Part shown: positions 51,513 to 60,464 of the stretch, in pieces
How the letters are laid out: each line of letters opens with the position of its first letter
Numbering within the stretch: the stretch's first letter is position 1
Assembly (NCBI GenBank): GCA_039024635.1
Contig: JBCCQA010000010.1
Span: forward strand, 74,753-138,752
Reading direction: 5' to 3'
DNA from: Kuafuiihalomonas sp039024635
Lineage (GTDB): Bacteria; Myxococcota; Kuafuiibacteriia; Kuafuiibacteriales; Kuafuiibacteriaceae
Length of the DNA: 64,000 nucleotides
Notes under the pieces: generated by a model
Seen by the model: only the letters and a program-made list of their open reading frames with translations
What the model was told of the DNA's origin: nothing
Databases searched by the model: none
Made by a program: the position numbers and the translations under genes

Positions 51513-52192
51513 TGAAACACTCAACCCCGAGCCTCGGGCTCTTGCTCCTCCTTTCCGCCTGCCGGGGTGACCCCGGTACCGCGGACTACTCGGGTCATGT
51601 AGGTCTGAACGACCCCGATTTGTGCGCCGACCTCACGCCGGCCGAAGAATCATCGAACCCCTTTAGCACCGGCGACGTCCGGGCCGACGTGGGCATCTTC
51701 TACGAGGGCGGGGCGAGCGAGAGGTTTCCGCTCTCGATGGGCCGGAACTTCTTCATCTTTCCGGCTGGCGATTCCTTCACCACGGCCCCATCGACGGAGC
51801 GCGTCGAGGGTTGCGAGTCAGAAGCTATCGTCCTGACCGGATCGCCTGCATTCTGGGGCGGCGGCGTCGTCTATGAAGAAGCCGGCGTGCGTCTTCCCGA
51901 AGACTTCAGCGCCTACGACACCTTGCGGGTGAGCTTCTTGAGCGGCGACCCCACCTTCAGCGAGGTCACCATCGAGATCAATACCCAGGGCGGGAACGGG
52001 CAGGTCAGCGCCAACACCTACGGCTACCAAAACGACGACATGTGGCACGATCTCACCGTCCCCCTCGCCGACTTTGGAACGGTCGATCTGAGCCAGATGA
52101 CCGCGCCCTTCATCATCAGCGGTCAGGGCAACGTGGCCGGCGAGCGCCTGCTGGTGGACGACCTCTACTACGAGCAGTCGAGCCCCAACTGA
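51512..52192 (+). CDS. Lipoprotein with galactose-binding-like (CBM-type) domain
   Basis: A 226-residue lipoprotein (LLLLSAC, Cys17). The mature domain, with AYDTLRVSFLSGDPTFSEVTIEINTQGG and DMWHDLTVPLADFGTVDLSQMTAPFIISGQG-ERLLVDDLYYE, has the jelly-roll pattern of carbohydrate-binding modules in glycan-utilisation operons. The ATG overlaps the previous stop (TGATG). Likely holds glucan at the surface for the fused glycosidase. Confidence 0.7.
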   Translation: MKHSTPSLGLLLLLSACRGDPGTADYSGHVGLNDPDLCADLTPAEESSNPFSTGDVRADVGIFYEGGASERFPLSMGRNFFIFPAGDSFTTAPSTERVEGCESEAIVLTGSPAFWGGGVVYEEAGVRLPEDFSAYDTLRVSFLSGDPTFSEVTIEINTQGGNGQVSANTYGYQNDDMWHDLTVPLADFGTVDLSQMTAPFIISGQGNVAGERLLVDDLYYEQSSPN

Positions 52193-52291
52193 TCCTGGCG
52201 TCCTCGTCGCTCTGACCGGTTCGGGCGATTCATGGGCGCCCTTGCCACCCCGCCTTTTGCATTCGCAGACCGCTTCTGTCACGCCACGAGA

Positions 52292-53161
52292 ATGGCTAGA
52301 TCAGTCACGGCACTGGCGATCATCCTGTTCGCGAGCTCATGGGCTTGGGCCGAAGATCTCCCGCCCCCCGTCGCAGGCGATGAGGAAGAGGGCCTGACCC
52401 TCGAGGAGGCATTCAGCTGGAAGACCTCGGGAACAGGCCAGCTGGGGGACCGGGCCGAGATCGGCATCCCGCTCGACCATCGCTTCTTGGACGGCGCCGA
52501 AGCCAGCCGACTGCTCACCGAAATGGGGAACATCAGCGACGGGGATGAGCTGGGCTTGATCGGCAGCGACGAGCTCGAGTGGTTCGTCATCTTCTTCTTC
52601 GACGACATCGGCTACGTGCAGGACGACGAGAAGGACGAGCTAGATGCCGACGCCTTGGCCGAGACCATTCGTGAGAACCTCGAGTACTCCAACCAGATTC
52701 GTGAGGAGCGAGGACTGATGACTATGCAGTTCGCGGGTTGGGCCATGGAGCCTCGCTACAACGAGAACAACCAGCAGCTCGAATGGGCGTCTCGCCTCAG
52801 CAGCCTCGACGGCGACGTCGTCAACTACAACACGCGCGTCCTCGGAAGAAAGGGCGTCATGCGCGTCATACTGGTCACGGACCCCAGCGAGTTGGAGGCG
52901 ACCCTCCCCCAGTTCAACAGCGTGATGCAGAACTTCCGGTTCTTGGATGGTGAGCGCTACGCCCAGTACACGACGGGCGACAAGATCGCCGAGTATGGCC
53001 TGGTGGCCCTCATCGCCGGAGGCGCAGGTGCGCTGGCCGTCAAGACCGGTCTGTTTGCGAGCCTGCTTGTGTTCCTGAAAAAGGGCTTCAAGTTCGTGAT
53101 CCTCGGCCTGGTGGCCGTCGGTGCCGCGGTGAAGAAAGTGTTCAGCCGACGAACGGCCTGA
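52292..53161 (+). CDS. DUF2167-family membrane protein
   Basis: A 289-residue protein. Start at ATG 52292 gives a signal peptide (LAIILFASSWAWAED). DUF2167 features are AFSWKTSGTGQLGDRAEIGIPLDHRFLDGAEASRLL and WFVIFFFDDIGYVQDDEKDELDADALAETIR. One or two C-terminal transmembrane helices follow (LVALIAGGAGALAVKTGLF and FKFVILGLVAVGAAVKKVF), ending in a basic tail. Function unknown; it precedes a zinc-ribbon membrane protein by 13 bp, so the two are probably an operon. Confidence 0.8.
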   Translation: MARSVTALAIILFASSWAWAEDLPPPVAGDEEEGLTLEEAFSWKTSGTGQLGDRAEIGIPLDHRFLDGAEASRLLTEMGNISDGDELGLIGSDELEWFVIFFFDDIGYVQDDEKDELDADALAETIRENLEYSNQIREERGLMTMQFAGWAMEPRYNENNQQLEWASRLSSLDGDVVNYNTRVLGRKGVMRVILVTDPSELEATLPQFNSVMQNFRFLDGERYAQYTTGDKIAEYGLVALIAGGAGALAVKTGLFASLLVFLKKGFKFVILGLVAVGAAVKKVFSRRTA

Positions 53162-53174
53162 CAAGACGGAGGAC

Positions 53175-54269
53175 ATGGACCCCGTCTGGACTCTGTTCGG
53201 CGCGCTGCTCGCCCTGCATTTGATAGAGGGCCTTGTCTGGGTCCGGCTGGAGGCCGTCGTCTTTCGAGGTGGGCGCGTCGACGGGATGGACGGTGGCCTT
53301 GGGAACGTCCGAGGTCGTTTCGTCCTTCTTCCGAGCCTGCCACCCTTGCTGGACGTGTTCGTGGTCGAGCCCTGGCCGGTCCTCGGCCACGAGGACGGCT
53401 TCGAGCTTGGATGCATCGAGACCTGGAAGGCCCCGAGGGGGAAGCCGGCCCTCCTACCCCCTGACACGCCGATGCGCCGAGACGGCCTGGAGCTCCAGTT
53501 CCGAGGTCGACATCTGAAGCTGGGGAGTCGGCCGCGAGCTCGGCAGGTCCAATCTTGGATGAAGCGCTACGCCGGGGCGTCGGCCGAGAAGAGTACTCAG
53601 TCCTGGTTGAAAGAGACCCACGACGGACCGGCGTTGAAGCGGCGACTCCAGAACTTCCGTGGCTGGACGGCGCGGCTTGGATGGTGGACAGCGCTCTACG
53701 GCCTGGTGCTTTTCGCCGGGACGTGGGGCTTCTTTCAGAGTCCCGAGTTCCGCGCCTCTTGGCCCTGGTGGGTCGGCCTCCTGCTCGCTCTTTGGTTCAC
53801 CATTGGGATCGAGTTCTTCGTGGCCCATCGCCGTCTACACCCGGAAGACCGAGCTCATCGCTGGACGCTGATGGCGCTCCTCCTTCTTTCTCCACCTGCG
53901 CCCATCCGGGCCCGACAGTGGTTGGCCTTGGACTCTCTCGCGCTGCATCACCCCCTGCCGGTCGGAGTCGCGCTCATTCGAGACGCCAAAGCCCGGTCGG
54001 AGTTCGTGGAGTGGGTGGGCCGCCGGCTCCGCCACCCTTTGGGAGAGGACGGTGCAGCCTCGGCCGTGGCCCGACAAAGCATCTGGAAAGCCCACCAAAG
54101 CAGCGCCCGGACCCTGGCCGATCCCCTCGACCTAGAGGCCCTTGTCAGCGCGCCCCCCGCCGATGCGGACAGCGCCCGAAGCTATTGCCCCCGCTGCAAG
54201 GCCCTTTACGATCGGGATGGCGAGTGCCCGGACTGTCCCGGGATCCGTCTAGTGTCGCCTTCGGGTTGA
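53175..54269 (+). CDS. Membrane protein with C-terminal zinc ribbon
   Basis: A 364-residue protein with an N-terminal helix (WTLFGALLALHLIEGLVWV) and two helices in the middle (WWTALYGLVLFAGTWGFF; WWVGLLLALWFTIGIEFFV). The C-terminus has CPRCKALYDRDGECPDC, a four-Cys zinc ribbon. No family was recognised. Follows DUF2167 on the same strand and converges with the PRPP-synthetase-like gene. Confidence 0.65.
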   Translation: MDPVWTLFGALLALHLIEGLVWVRLEAVVFRGGRVDGMDGGLGNVRGRFVLLPSLPPLLDVFVVEPWPVLGHEDGFELGCIETWKAPRGKPALLPPDTPMRRDGLELQFRGRHLKLGSRPRARQVQSWMKRYAGASAEKSTQSWLKETHDGPALKRRLQNFRGWTARLGWWTALYGLVLFAGTWGFFQSPEFRASWPWWVGLLLALWFTIGIEFFVAHRRLHPEDRAHRWTLMALLLLSPPAPIRARQWLALDSLALHHPLPVGVALIRDAKARSEFVEWVGRRLRHPLGEDGAASAVARQSIWKAHQSSARTLADPLDLEALVSAPPADADSARSYCPRCKALYDRDGECPDCPGIRLVSPSG

Positions 54270-54276
54270 GCGCCCC

Positions 54277-55347
54277 TCAGCTCCCAGCCAGGACCCGCAG
54301 GCTCCCCCGCGTATTCACTCGCTTCACCACTTCAGCCAGGAGCGGCTCGAGCGAGAAGCTGTGGTACCAAGTCGGGGGATCGGGTTGAATGATGCTCCCC
54401 GTTCCGGCCACTGCAAAGCTCAGCCCTCGTTCTTCGGCTTCTTCGCGCAGGCGATGAAGCCGCTCCCAGGCCGGTCCCGAGAACACGGGGTGTGCGCAGG
54501 CAACGACCACCCCCTGGGCCCCCTCGGCCCACAGGGCATGCACCGCCGAGACCACGCTTCCTCCCGTATCGACGATGTCGTCGACCAAGAGAACGCTCCG
54601 ATTTGCCACGTTCCCGAGGACGGTGGAGCGGGTGACGACCCCAACCTGGCTGTAGTCCCGCTCCTTGGAGAGGGCGGCCAGGTCTCGACCCAGCACTTGG
54701 GCGTAGAAGCGGGCGTTCTCCAGTCCACCGACGTCCGGCGAAGCGACGACGTCGCCCACGAGTCCTCGTTCGAGAAGGAAGCTGGCGAAGCTCTTCACCA
54801 AGCTCACGCTCTCCAGAACACACTTCCGTGGATCGTAGCCGGCAACGAGGGCCCGGTTGTGCGGCTCGACGGTGATCACCATGGACACTCCACTCGCCTC
54901 GATGAGCCGTGCGAACAGACCGGTACTTACGCCCTCTCGAAGCTTACGTTTGTCCTGCCTGGTCCCCGGCAAGTAAGGCAACACCAGCGTCACCCGCGCT
55001 GCGTCGGCCAGCTTGAGGGCGTCGGCTGCATGAAGGGCCATTATGAAGTTGTCATAGATGGAGCGGCCTCCACTCGGATCGAGGGTGCGCTGAAAGACGT
55101 AGACGTCGTGGCCGCGGACGTTGTCTCCCACGACGTGCTTGGCTTCACCGGAGGGGAACCACACATCCTCGCTAGGGGTAGCGGCCACGCCCAGCGCTCG
55201 GCCGATGCCTGGGGACAGGTCGGCCGCCGGATCGCAGTAGATGAGGCAGAGAGGCGAGCGAGACTCCACGGCCGGAGCCTGGTCAGATCCCGACCTCCCC
55301 CGCAAGCCCCGACGAGTGGGATCGACCGCACTGGACTGAGCGTGCAC
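54277..55347 (-). CDS. Ribose-phosphate pyrophosphokinase-like protein
   Basis: A 356-residue protein from GTG 55347. It carries the PRPP signature LLVDDIVDTGGSVVSAVHAL and the N-terminal-half PYLPGTRQDKRKLREGVSTGLFARLIEASG, a Prs-like flexible-loop region, though more divergent than housekeeping Prs. Predicted to make or bind phosphoribosyl pyrophosphate. Its extended N-terminus (about 30 residues, Arg/Ser-rich) is unusual for Prs. Divergent from the FetAB-like genes; the starts are 12 bp apart. Confidence 0.8.
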   Translation of the reverse strand: MHAQSSAVDPTRRGLRGRSGSDQAPAVESRSPLCLIYCDPAADLSPGIGRALGVAATPSEDVWFPSGEAKHVVGDNVRGHDVYVFQRTLDPSGGRSIYDNFIMALHAADALKLADAARVTLVLPYLPGTRQDKRKLREGVSTGLFARLIEASGVSMVITVEPHNRALVAGYDPRKCVLESVSLVKSFASFLLERGLVGDVVASPDVGGLENARFYAQVLGRDLAALSKERDYSQVGVVTRSTVLGNVANRSVLLVDDIVDTGGSVVSAVHALWAEGAQGVVVACAHPVFSGPAWERLHRLREEAEERGLSFAVAGTGSIIQPDPPTWYHSFSLEPLLAEVVKRVNTRGSLRVLAGS

Positions 55348-55359
55348 AATCCTGCCGGG

Positions 55360-56040
55360 ATGGGTGGGTTCGCCGAAACGAGGTCGACCCGGCTACCTCT
55401 CCTCGAAGGACGTGCGATCGGTCGTCGGATCGCCAAGGGGTGGACGTGGCGCAATCTCACTTTCTCCCTTCCTCGAGGCGGAGTACTCGGTTTGTCCGGA
55501 CCCTCGGGAACGGGTAAGACGCTGCTCCTCCGAGCGCTGGTCGGCCTCGACCCACTTGACGAAGGAGAGATAAGAGCTGAAGGCCGCGCCCTCGACTCCA
55601 GGCATCTGCCTCACCATAGAGCCCGAGTCAGCTATGTGGCCCAGCGACCCGCCCTCTTTCCCGGAAACGTCGAAGACAATCTCCGACTGCCTTTCGCGCT
55701 CAGGATGCACAGGAGCACTTCGTTCGATCGGAGCCAGGCCCTAACGCGACTGGCGGCCCTCGGTCGAGGAGAAGACTTCCTTGCCCGGCCCACAGGCCAT
55801 CTGTCGGGAGGAGAGGCCCAGATCATGGCCCTGATTCGTGTGCTAGCCATTTCGCCCCAGGTGCTTCTTCTCGATGAGCCGACGGCGGCCCTCGATGAAG
55901 GCGCGAGCCGTGGCGTCGAACGTCTGGTGCGCGCTTTCTTGGACCAGGCTCCGGACCGAGCCTGTCTCTGGGTGAGCCACGACGCCGGACAGCTGGACCG
56001 GGTGGCGGACCAACGACTTCGACTGGAGGTCCCCCGGTGA
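55360..56040 (+). CDS. ABC exporter ATP-binding protein, FetA/YbbL-like
   Basis: A 226-residue ATPase: Walker A GPSGTGKT, Q-loop YVAQRPALFPGNVEDNL, signature LSGGEAQIMALIRVL, Walker B VLLLDEPTAALD, H-loop VSHDAGQL. The start is ATG 55360; the frame is open far upstream across the divergent gene but without meaning. It pairs with the FetB-like permease via a GTGA overlap. FetAB exports iron in E. coli and protects against peroxide; the same role here is inferred. Confidence 0.82.
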   Translation: MGGFAETRSTRLPLLEGRAIGRRIAKGWTWRNLTFSLPRGGVLGLSGPSGTGKTLLLRALVGLDPLDEGEIRAEGRALDSRHLPHHRARVSYVAQRPALFPGNVEDNLRLPFALRMHRSTSFDRSQALTRLAALGRGEDFLARPTGHLSGGEAQIMALIRVLAISPQVLLLDEPTAALDEGASRGVERLVRAFLDQAPDRACLWVSHDAGQLDRVADQRLRLEVPR

Positions 56041-56828
56041 GCGAACTCTACGTTCGGGTGTCGGTGCTCCAGCTGGTCGCCACCGGCGCCTTGGTCCTCT
56101 TGAACTTCGCACTCTCGGCCGCGCTCGGCCTCGGTCTCAGTCGCTCTCTGGCCGTGGCTAGCACGAGGATGGTCGTACAGCTCCTGCTCGTTGGCCTGGT
56201 CCTGGAGTGGCTCTTTCAGATGGAGAATCCACTGTTCGTCATAGGCGTCGGTTTCGTGATGTCGGTCGTAGCGGGACGGGCGGCGGTTTCGAGAAGCAAG
56301 CGTCGGTTTGCGGGCGCCTACTGGGACGGCTTCGTTTCGGTCTTTGGAGCCTCCGTGCTCGTGACCGGCGTCGTCGTGGGCGGCATCCTTCGCGTCGAGC
56401 CTTGGTACGCCCCCCAATATGTAATCCCCATGCTGGGCATGGTTCTCGGCAACACCCTCAACGGGATCTCATTGGCTCTCGACCGCCTCACGGAGGAACT
56501 CCAAAGCCAGGCCGCCCGGGTGGAGGCTTTGCTCGCCCTCGGCGCTCTGCGCTGGGAGGCGGCAAAGGCGCCGGTACGGGCCGCGCTTCGCACCGGAATG
56601 ACCCCCATCATCAACGCCATGACGGTCATGGGCTTGGTGAGTCTACCGGGCATGATGACGGGTCAGATTCTGGCGGGACGAACGCCCGACGACGCCGTCC
56701 GTTACCAGATCGTCATCGCGTTCATGATCGTCGCCGCCACCGCCCTCGGCACTCTGGCCATGGTCCTCCTCGCCTATCGGCGGCTCATGAGCCCCGACCA
56801 CCGACTGCGTTTGGATCGCCTACAGTGA
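56037..56828 (+). CDS. ABC exporter permease, FetB/YbbM-like (UPF0014)
   Basis: A 263-residue membrane protein with about six or seven helices. Family blocks: TRMVVQLLLVGLVLEWLF, IPMLGMVLGNTLNGISLALDRL and TVMGLVSLPGMMTGQILAGRTPDDAVRYQI, which are typical of FetB/YbbM. GTG start overlaps the stop of the ATPase (GTGA). Together they probably export iron or another metal, providing the efflux counterpart to the iron island. Confidence 0.85.
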   Translation: MSELYVRVSVLQLVATGALVLLNFALSAALGLGLSRSLAVASTRMVVQLLLVGLVLEWLFQMENPLFVIGVGFVMSVVAGRAAVSRSKRRFAGAYWDGFVSVFGASVLVTGVVVGGILRVEPWYAPQYVIPMLGMVLGNTLNGISLALDRLTEELQSQAARVEALLALGALRWEAAKAPVRAALRTGMTPIINAMTVMGLVSLPGMMTGQILAGRTPDDAVRYQIVIAFMIVAATALGTLAMVLLAYRRLMSPDHRLRLDRLQ

Positions 56829-56974
56829 AGCCGCTGCTGCGGGACGGAGCTTCGGCCGGGTCTAGGCCCCTCCACCTGGTCGTCCGCAAGTGGATTCCGT
56901 TGGGCGGCGGGGTTCGAGACAGCTTTGGTCAGATATCCCAAGCCCGCGGCCCACGGACGAGGTAGCGCTTCGGC

Positions 56975-57763
56975 ATGACCGAAAACGTGAAGAACGACGG
57001 GGTTCGCCAGACCGTCCGTGACCAGTACGCCGAGATCGCAAAGGGGGCCGACGTCGGCTGCTGCGGCAAGGGCACCGTCAGCCCCGGCGCTTTGGGAAGC
57101 CTGGCTCTCGGCTATTCGGACGAAGAGGTGGCTTCGGCTCCCGAGGGCTCGAACATGGGCTTGGGCTGCGGCAATCCTCAGGCCATCGCCAAGCTGCAGG
57201 CGGGTGAGACCGTCCTCGATCTCGGTTCGGGGGGCGGCTTCGACTGCTTCCTCGCTGCCCGTCAGGTCGGAGAGACCGGCCAGGTCATCGGCGTGGACAT
57301 GACGCCGGACATGCTGTCCAAGGCCCGGGCGGCCGCCGAGTCCATCGGGGCCAAGAACGTCGACTTTCGACTTGGTGAGATCGAGCACCTCCCAGTGGCC
57401 AACGACAGCGTCGACGTCGTCCTCTCGAACTGCGTCATCAACCTAAGCCCGGACAAAGCGGCGGTCTTTCGGGATACCTTCCGAGTCCTGGCTCCCGGGG
57501 GTCGACTGGCCATTTCCGACATCGTTCGGCTGAGCGAACTGCCCGAGGCCATCCAAGAGAACGCCGGCGCATTGACCGGCTGCATCTCGGGCGCGGTCCC
57601 GGTGACCGAAATTGAGAGCCTTCTCAAGGACGCGGGCTTCGAGCAGGTCAGCGTCGAGATCGAAGAGAACAGCCGAGACTTCATAAAGGACTGGCTCCCG
57701 GGGAGCGGCGTCGAGGCGCACGTCGTTTCGGCCAAGATCGAGGCCATCAAGCCTGCCCGCTGA
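56975..57763 (+). CDS. arsM: Arsenite S-adenosylmethionine methyltransferase ArsM
   Basis: A 262-residue cytoplasmic enzyme that methylates arsenite using SAM. SAM motif VLDLGSGGGFDCFLAARQVG; arsenic-binding cysteines correspond to C65 (LGCGNP), C154 (SNCVINLSPDK) and C204 (TGCISGA), matching the three conserved Cys of ArsM. An extra pair C29-C30 (GCCGKG) is near the N-terminus. No arsR gene adjoins. It partly overlaps the 3' end of the convergent MYXO-CTERM gene. Confidence 0.92.
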   Translation: MTENVKNDGVRQTVRDQYAEIAKGADVGCCGKGTVSPGALGSLALGYSDEEVASAPEGSNMGLGCGNPQAIAKLQAGETVLDLGSGGGFDCFLAARQVGETGQVIGVDMTPDMLSKARAAAESIGAKNVDFRLGEIEHLPVANDSVDVVLSNCVINLSPDKAAVFRDTFRVLAPGGRLAISDIVRLSELPEAIQENAGALTGCISGAVPVTEIESLLKDAGFEQVSVEIEENSRDFIKDWLPGSGVEAHVVSAKIEAIKPAR

Positions 57764-60455
57764 GCTTTCGGCGAACGGCCCAGAGCCCCATCAGGAGCAG
57801 AACGGCGGGCACCCCACTGCGGCCGGAGCTACAGCCCCCGTCCTTAGCCATCAACGCGCCGGCTCGCGGATCATCGGGCGCTCCCAACACGTTGGGGGTC
57901 AAGACATGGAGCTCTGGGCAAGGCCTCTGCCCGAGGACGACTTCGCGCCGGACCCTCCAGAGCGCGCGCCCCCGCTCTCCCGTGTCGACCCGGAGGAACA
58001 CCCCCTCATCATCGGCGAGGACTCCGAACGCTTCGGCCCCCGACATCGGACCCGGCACGAAGTCGCAGACCATCCGCGCCGCTTCACCATCGTCGAACCA
58101 GAGCTCCCGACCATGAACGCCGTCGTCGGCCAGGAACACGTGACCCCCAAAAGCAGGCGTGAAGTCGGCAGGGTTCGAGCCGGCGGGGCCGACAGCGATG
58201 TCGATTCGCTCGACAGGTCCGCCGAGCTCTGGGCGCACGAGGCGGTAGGGCTCCAAGCCGTACTCTAGGTCCTGCGCGAGCACGTAGGCCCCCCACTCGG
58301 TGAGGATGGCCTCCTGGAGCTCGATGTCCTCGGGCAGGCCCTCGACCCGACGAGCCTCCTCGGGATCGAGGTGAACGAGCTGGGTTTGGACCTGCACGAG
58401 TGCGCGGGGAAAGGCATCGCTTCGGACCACGGTGAAGATCCGCTCGTCCAACTCGAGGTCGCCGGCGGATAGGACGAGCGCGGGCCGCTCAGGATCGAAG
58501 CCCGGCGACAGAAGGGCGTGGAAGCGTCGCTCCCACGCTCCTGTGGAACGAGAGAACTCCGTGCCCCACGCGGACTCCCCGACCGGGATGAGACTCACGT
58601 TAAATTCCTCTGGGTAGACGCGCAAGGTTTCGGGCTCGGCGAGTTCTGGGCGCCAGCGGGCCAGAGTGGTTCGCCCTTCCGAGGTCCCCCGCAGCCATAG
58701 CCCTCGAGCGCTCAGAGTCACCGGCTCGAAGTAGGGCAGCAGCCTTGGATCATTGGAGGAGACGAAGTGGACATCTCCGTCCACGACATCGAGGGCGAAA
58801 ATCTGGGCCTGAAAGCTCGGTCCCAGCTGAAGCACCAGCTGATCCTCGATCCGGCCGAGGAGCGCGCCCTCGTCCCCAACGAAAGAGCGGATCCGCTCGG
58901 GCTCTGGGCTGCGCTCGGGGTCGAAGCGAAAGACGCTGATGGCTACCTCGTCTCCGGCCAAGAGCACCGTGTCGTCGCCGACAGAGCCCCCGAACTGGGC
59001 CCGAGCGGTAAGGACCAAGGCCCCGCTGCGCCTTTCGATCCACGCCACGTCCTGACCAGAGAAGGACGTGGTCACGAGCCCCTCGCTGCCAACCAACCCG
59101 GTGAGCCGGCTCTCTCTCCCCGACTGACGTCGAGCCTCGAGCACGATGGGGGCATCGAGCCCGGAGCCGTTCCACCGTCGATAGCTCGGCGCCGCGTTGA
59201 CCGCATGTGTCTCGAGGAAGAGCTGTTGGCCCGTATCGACCCAGCGCAGCTGAACGCTCGATGTAGACGACTCGACCAGGGCCTCCTCGCGACCGGTCTC
59301 CAGGTCCGCCCGCACCGCCTCCTGCCGCAGGAGAGTGGGATCGCCGCCCGCTTCATGGACTGGCCGCACCCAAAAGATCCCGTCGTCCTGGATCCGGGAG
59401 ACGACGCCGCGACCGGCGATAGAGGGGCCCAGGTCAGCGACGAGCTGACCGCCGCCGTCCAAGAGCCGACCCTCCACCAAGACGCGGTCCCGACGTACGG
59501 GGCGATAGTCTCGATCGATGGTCCCCGCAAGGACGAGGACCGCACGTCCTTCTCGCTCGGAATCAATTTGTCGCAGGCCGTCGTTGCCGATGAACCACAG
59601 GCTGTTGTCCAAAGCCGCACGCTTGCCCTCGGTTCGGGTTTGGGAGGCCCCGGTGACCCGGACGAAGCGAGGCTCCTCTGAGGCAGGATCGAAGATCTCG
59701 GTCACGGTCAGCTCCTCGAAGGCGAAGAGGCGCTCGCCTAGCGCGCGCACCGCCCCGAAGTCTTCGCCGCGATCGCAAAAGGCGCAGGAGTCGTTCAGGT
59801 TACGGACCGCTCTGATCTCTCCCTTAGGACCCACGCGGTAGAGCCAATCCCCTTCGTCCGAGCTCATGCCGAACCACAGATAGCCCCCGGCAACGCTGAG
59901 TCCGCTCGGTCGGGCCGAGGAGCTCGGGTCCGTCCATCGTCTGAGCTCGCGGAGCGACTGGCCATCCCATCGCAGAAGCACCGCGTCTTGGGGTTCGGTC
60001 CGAGCAACGATGAACAGCCCGTCACCGAGCCGAGCGAAGAGCCGGGCTCCGCCGCCGTTGTTCACGAACTGATAGTAGGGAAGCTCGGCCACGGCGTGGG
60101 TGCCCAAGCGGGTCCCGTCGGTCTGCCAGAGCGTTCGGAAGCGATCGAAGTAGCCCAGGCCATCCAGGCTCAGCGGATTGAGCGGGACCTGCAGCCTGGT
60201 CTCCCAATCCGCCCGCTCCATGAGCTCCCGCGGCATCGCAGTGACGACCCCTGGTTCGAATCGACCTTCGTCCAGGAGCTTCAAGAAGGCGGCCCGCTCC
60301 CGCCCCTCCAGACCCCACCCCGGCTTCTCGCCGTCGCGCAGAAGGCGCAGGGGCTCCTCTGGGCCGGTGGGAAGTTCCTCGGCCCGGGCGAAAACAGGGG
60401 CCAAGACCAAGCTCAGGGCCCAGATGAGGTGACGGATAGGCCGGTCTGCGGACAC
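57747..60455 (-). CDS. Large secreted protein with MYXO-CTERM tail
   Basis: About 902 residues from GTG 60455 (signal MSADRPIRHLIWALSLVLAPVFARAEE). The body has repeated four-strand units (GYLWFGMSSDEGDWLYRVGPKGEI, GLWLRGTSEGRTTLARW, HVFLADDGVHGRELWFDDG), consistent with a beta-propeller like those in ELWxxDG repeat proteins. The tail KDGGCSSGRSG, hydrophobic stretch and VRRKLSG is a MYXO-CTERM signal. The frame is open further upstream, but that sequence has no signal peptide. Function unknown; likely surface-anchored. Diverges from another MYXO-CTERM gene with only 9 bp between starts. Confidence 0.8.
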   Translation of the reverse strand: MSADRPIRHLIWALSLVLAPVFARAEELPTGPEEPLRLLRDGEKPGWGLEGRERAAFLKLLDEGRFEPGVVTAMPRELMERADWETRLQVPLNPLSLDGLGYFDRFRTLWQTDGTRLGTHAVAELPYYQFVNNGGGARLFARLGDGLFIVARTEPQDAVLLRWDGQSLRELRRWTDPSSSARPSGLSVAGGYLWFGMSSDEGDWLYRVGPKGEIRAVRNLNDSCAFCDRGEDFGAVRALGERLFAFEELTVTEIFDPASEEPRFVRVTGASQTRTEGKRAALDNSLWFIGNDGLRQIDSEREGRAVLVLAGTIDRDYRPVRRDRVLVEGRLLDGGGQLVADLGPSIAGRGVVSRIQDDGIFWVRPVHEAGGDPTLLRQEAVRADLETGREEALVESSTSSVQLRWVDTGQQLFLETHAVNAAPSYRRWNGSGLDAPIVLEARRQSGRESRLTGLVGSEGLVTTSFSGQDVAWIERRSGALVLTARAQFGGSVGDDTVLLAGDEVAISVFRFDPERSPEPERIRSFVGDEGALLGRIEDQLVLQLGPSFQAQIFALDVVDGDVHFVSSNDPRLLPYFEPVTLSARGLWLRGTSEGRTTLARWRPELAEPETLRVYPEEFNVSLIPVGESAWGTEFSRSTGAWERRFHALLSPGFDPERPALVLSAGDLELDERIFTVVRSDAFPRALVQVQTQLVHLDPEEARRVEGLPEDIELQEAILTEWGAYVLAQDLEYGLEPYRLVRPELGGPVERIDIAVGPAGSNPADFTPAFGGHVFLADDGVHGRELWFDDGEAARMVCDFVPGPMSGAEAFGVLADDEGVFLRVDTGERGRALWRVRREVVLGQRPCPELHVLTPNVLGAPDDPRAGALMAKDGGCSSGRSGVPAVLLLMGLWAVRRKLSGQA

Positions 60456-60464
60456 CCATGAGGC

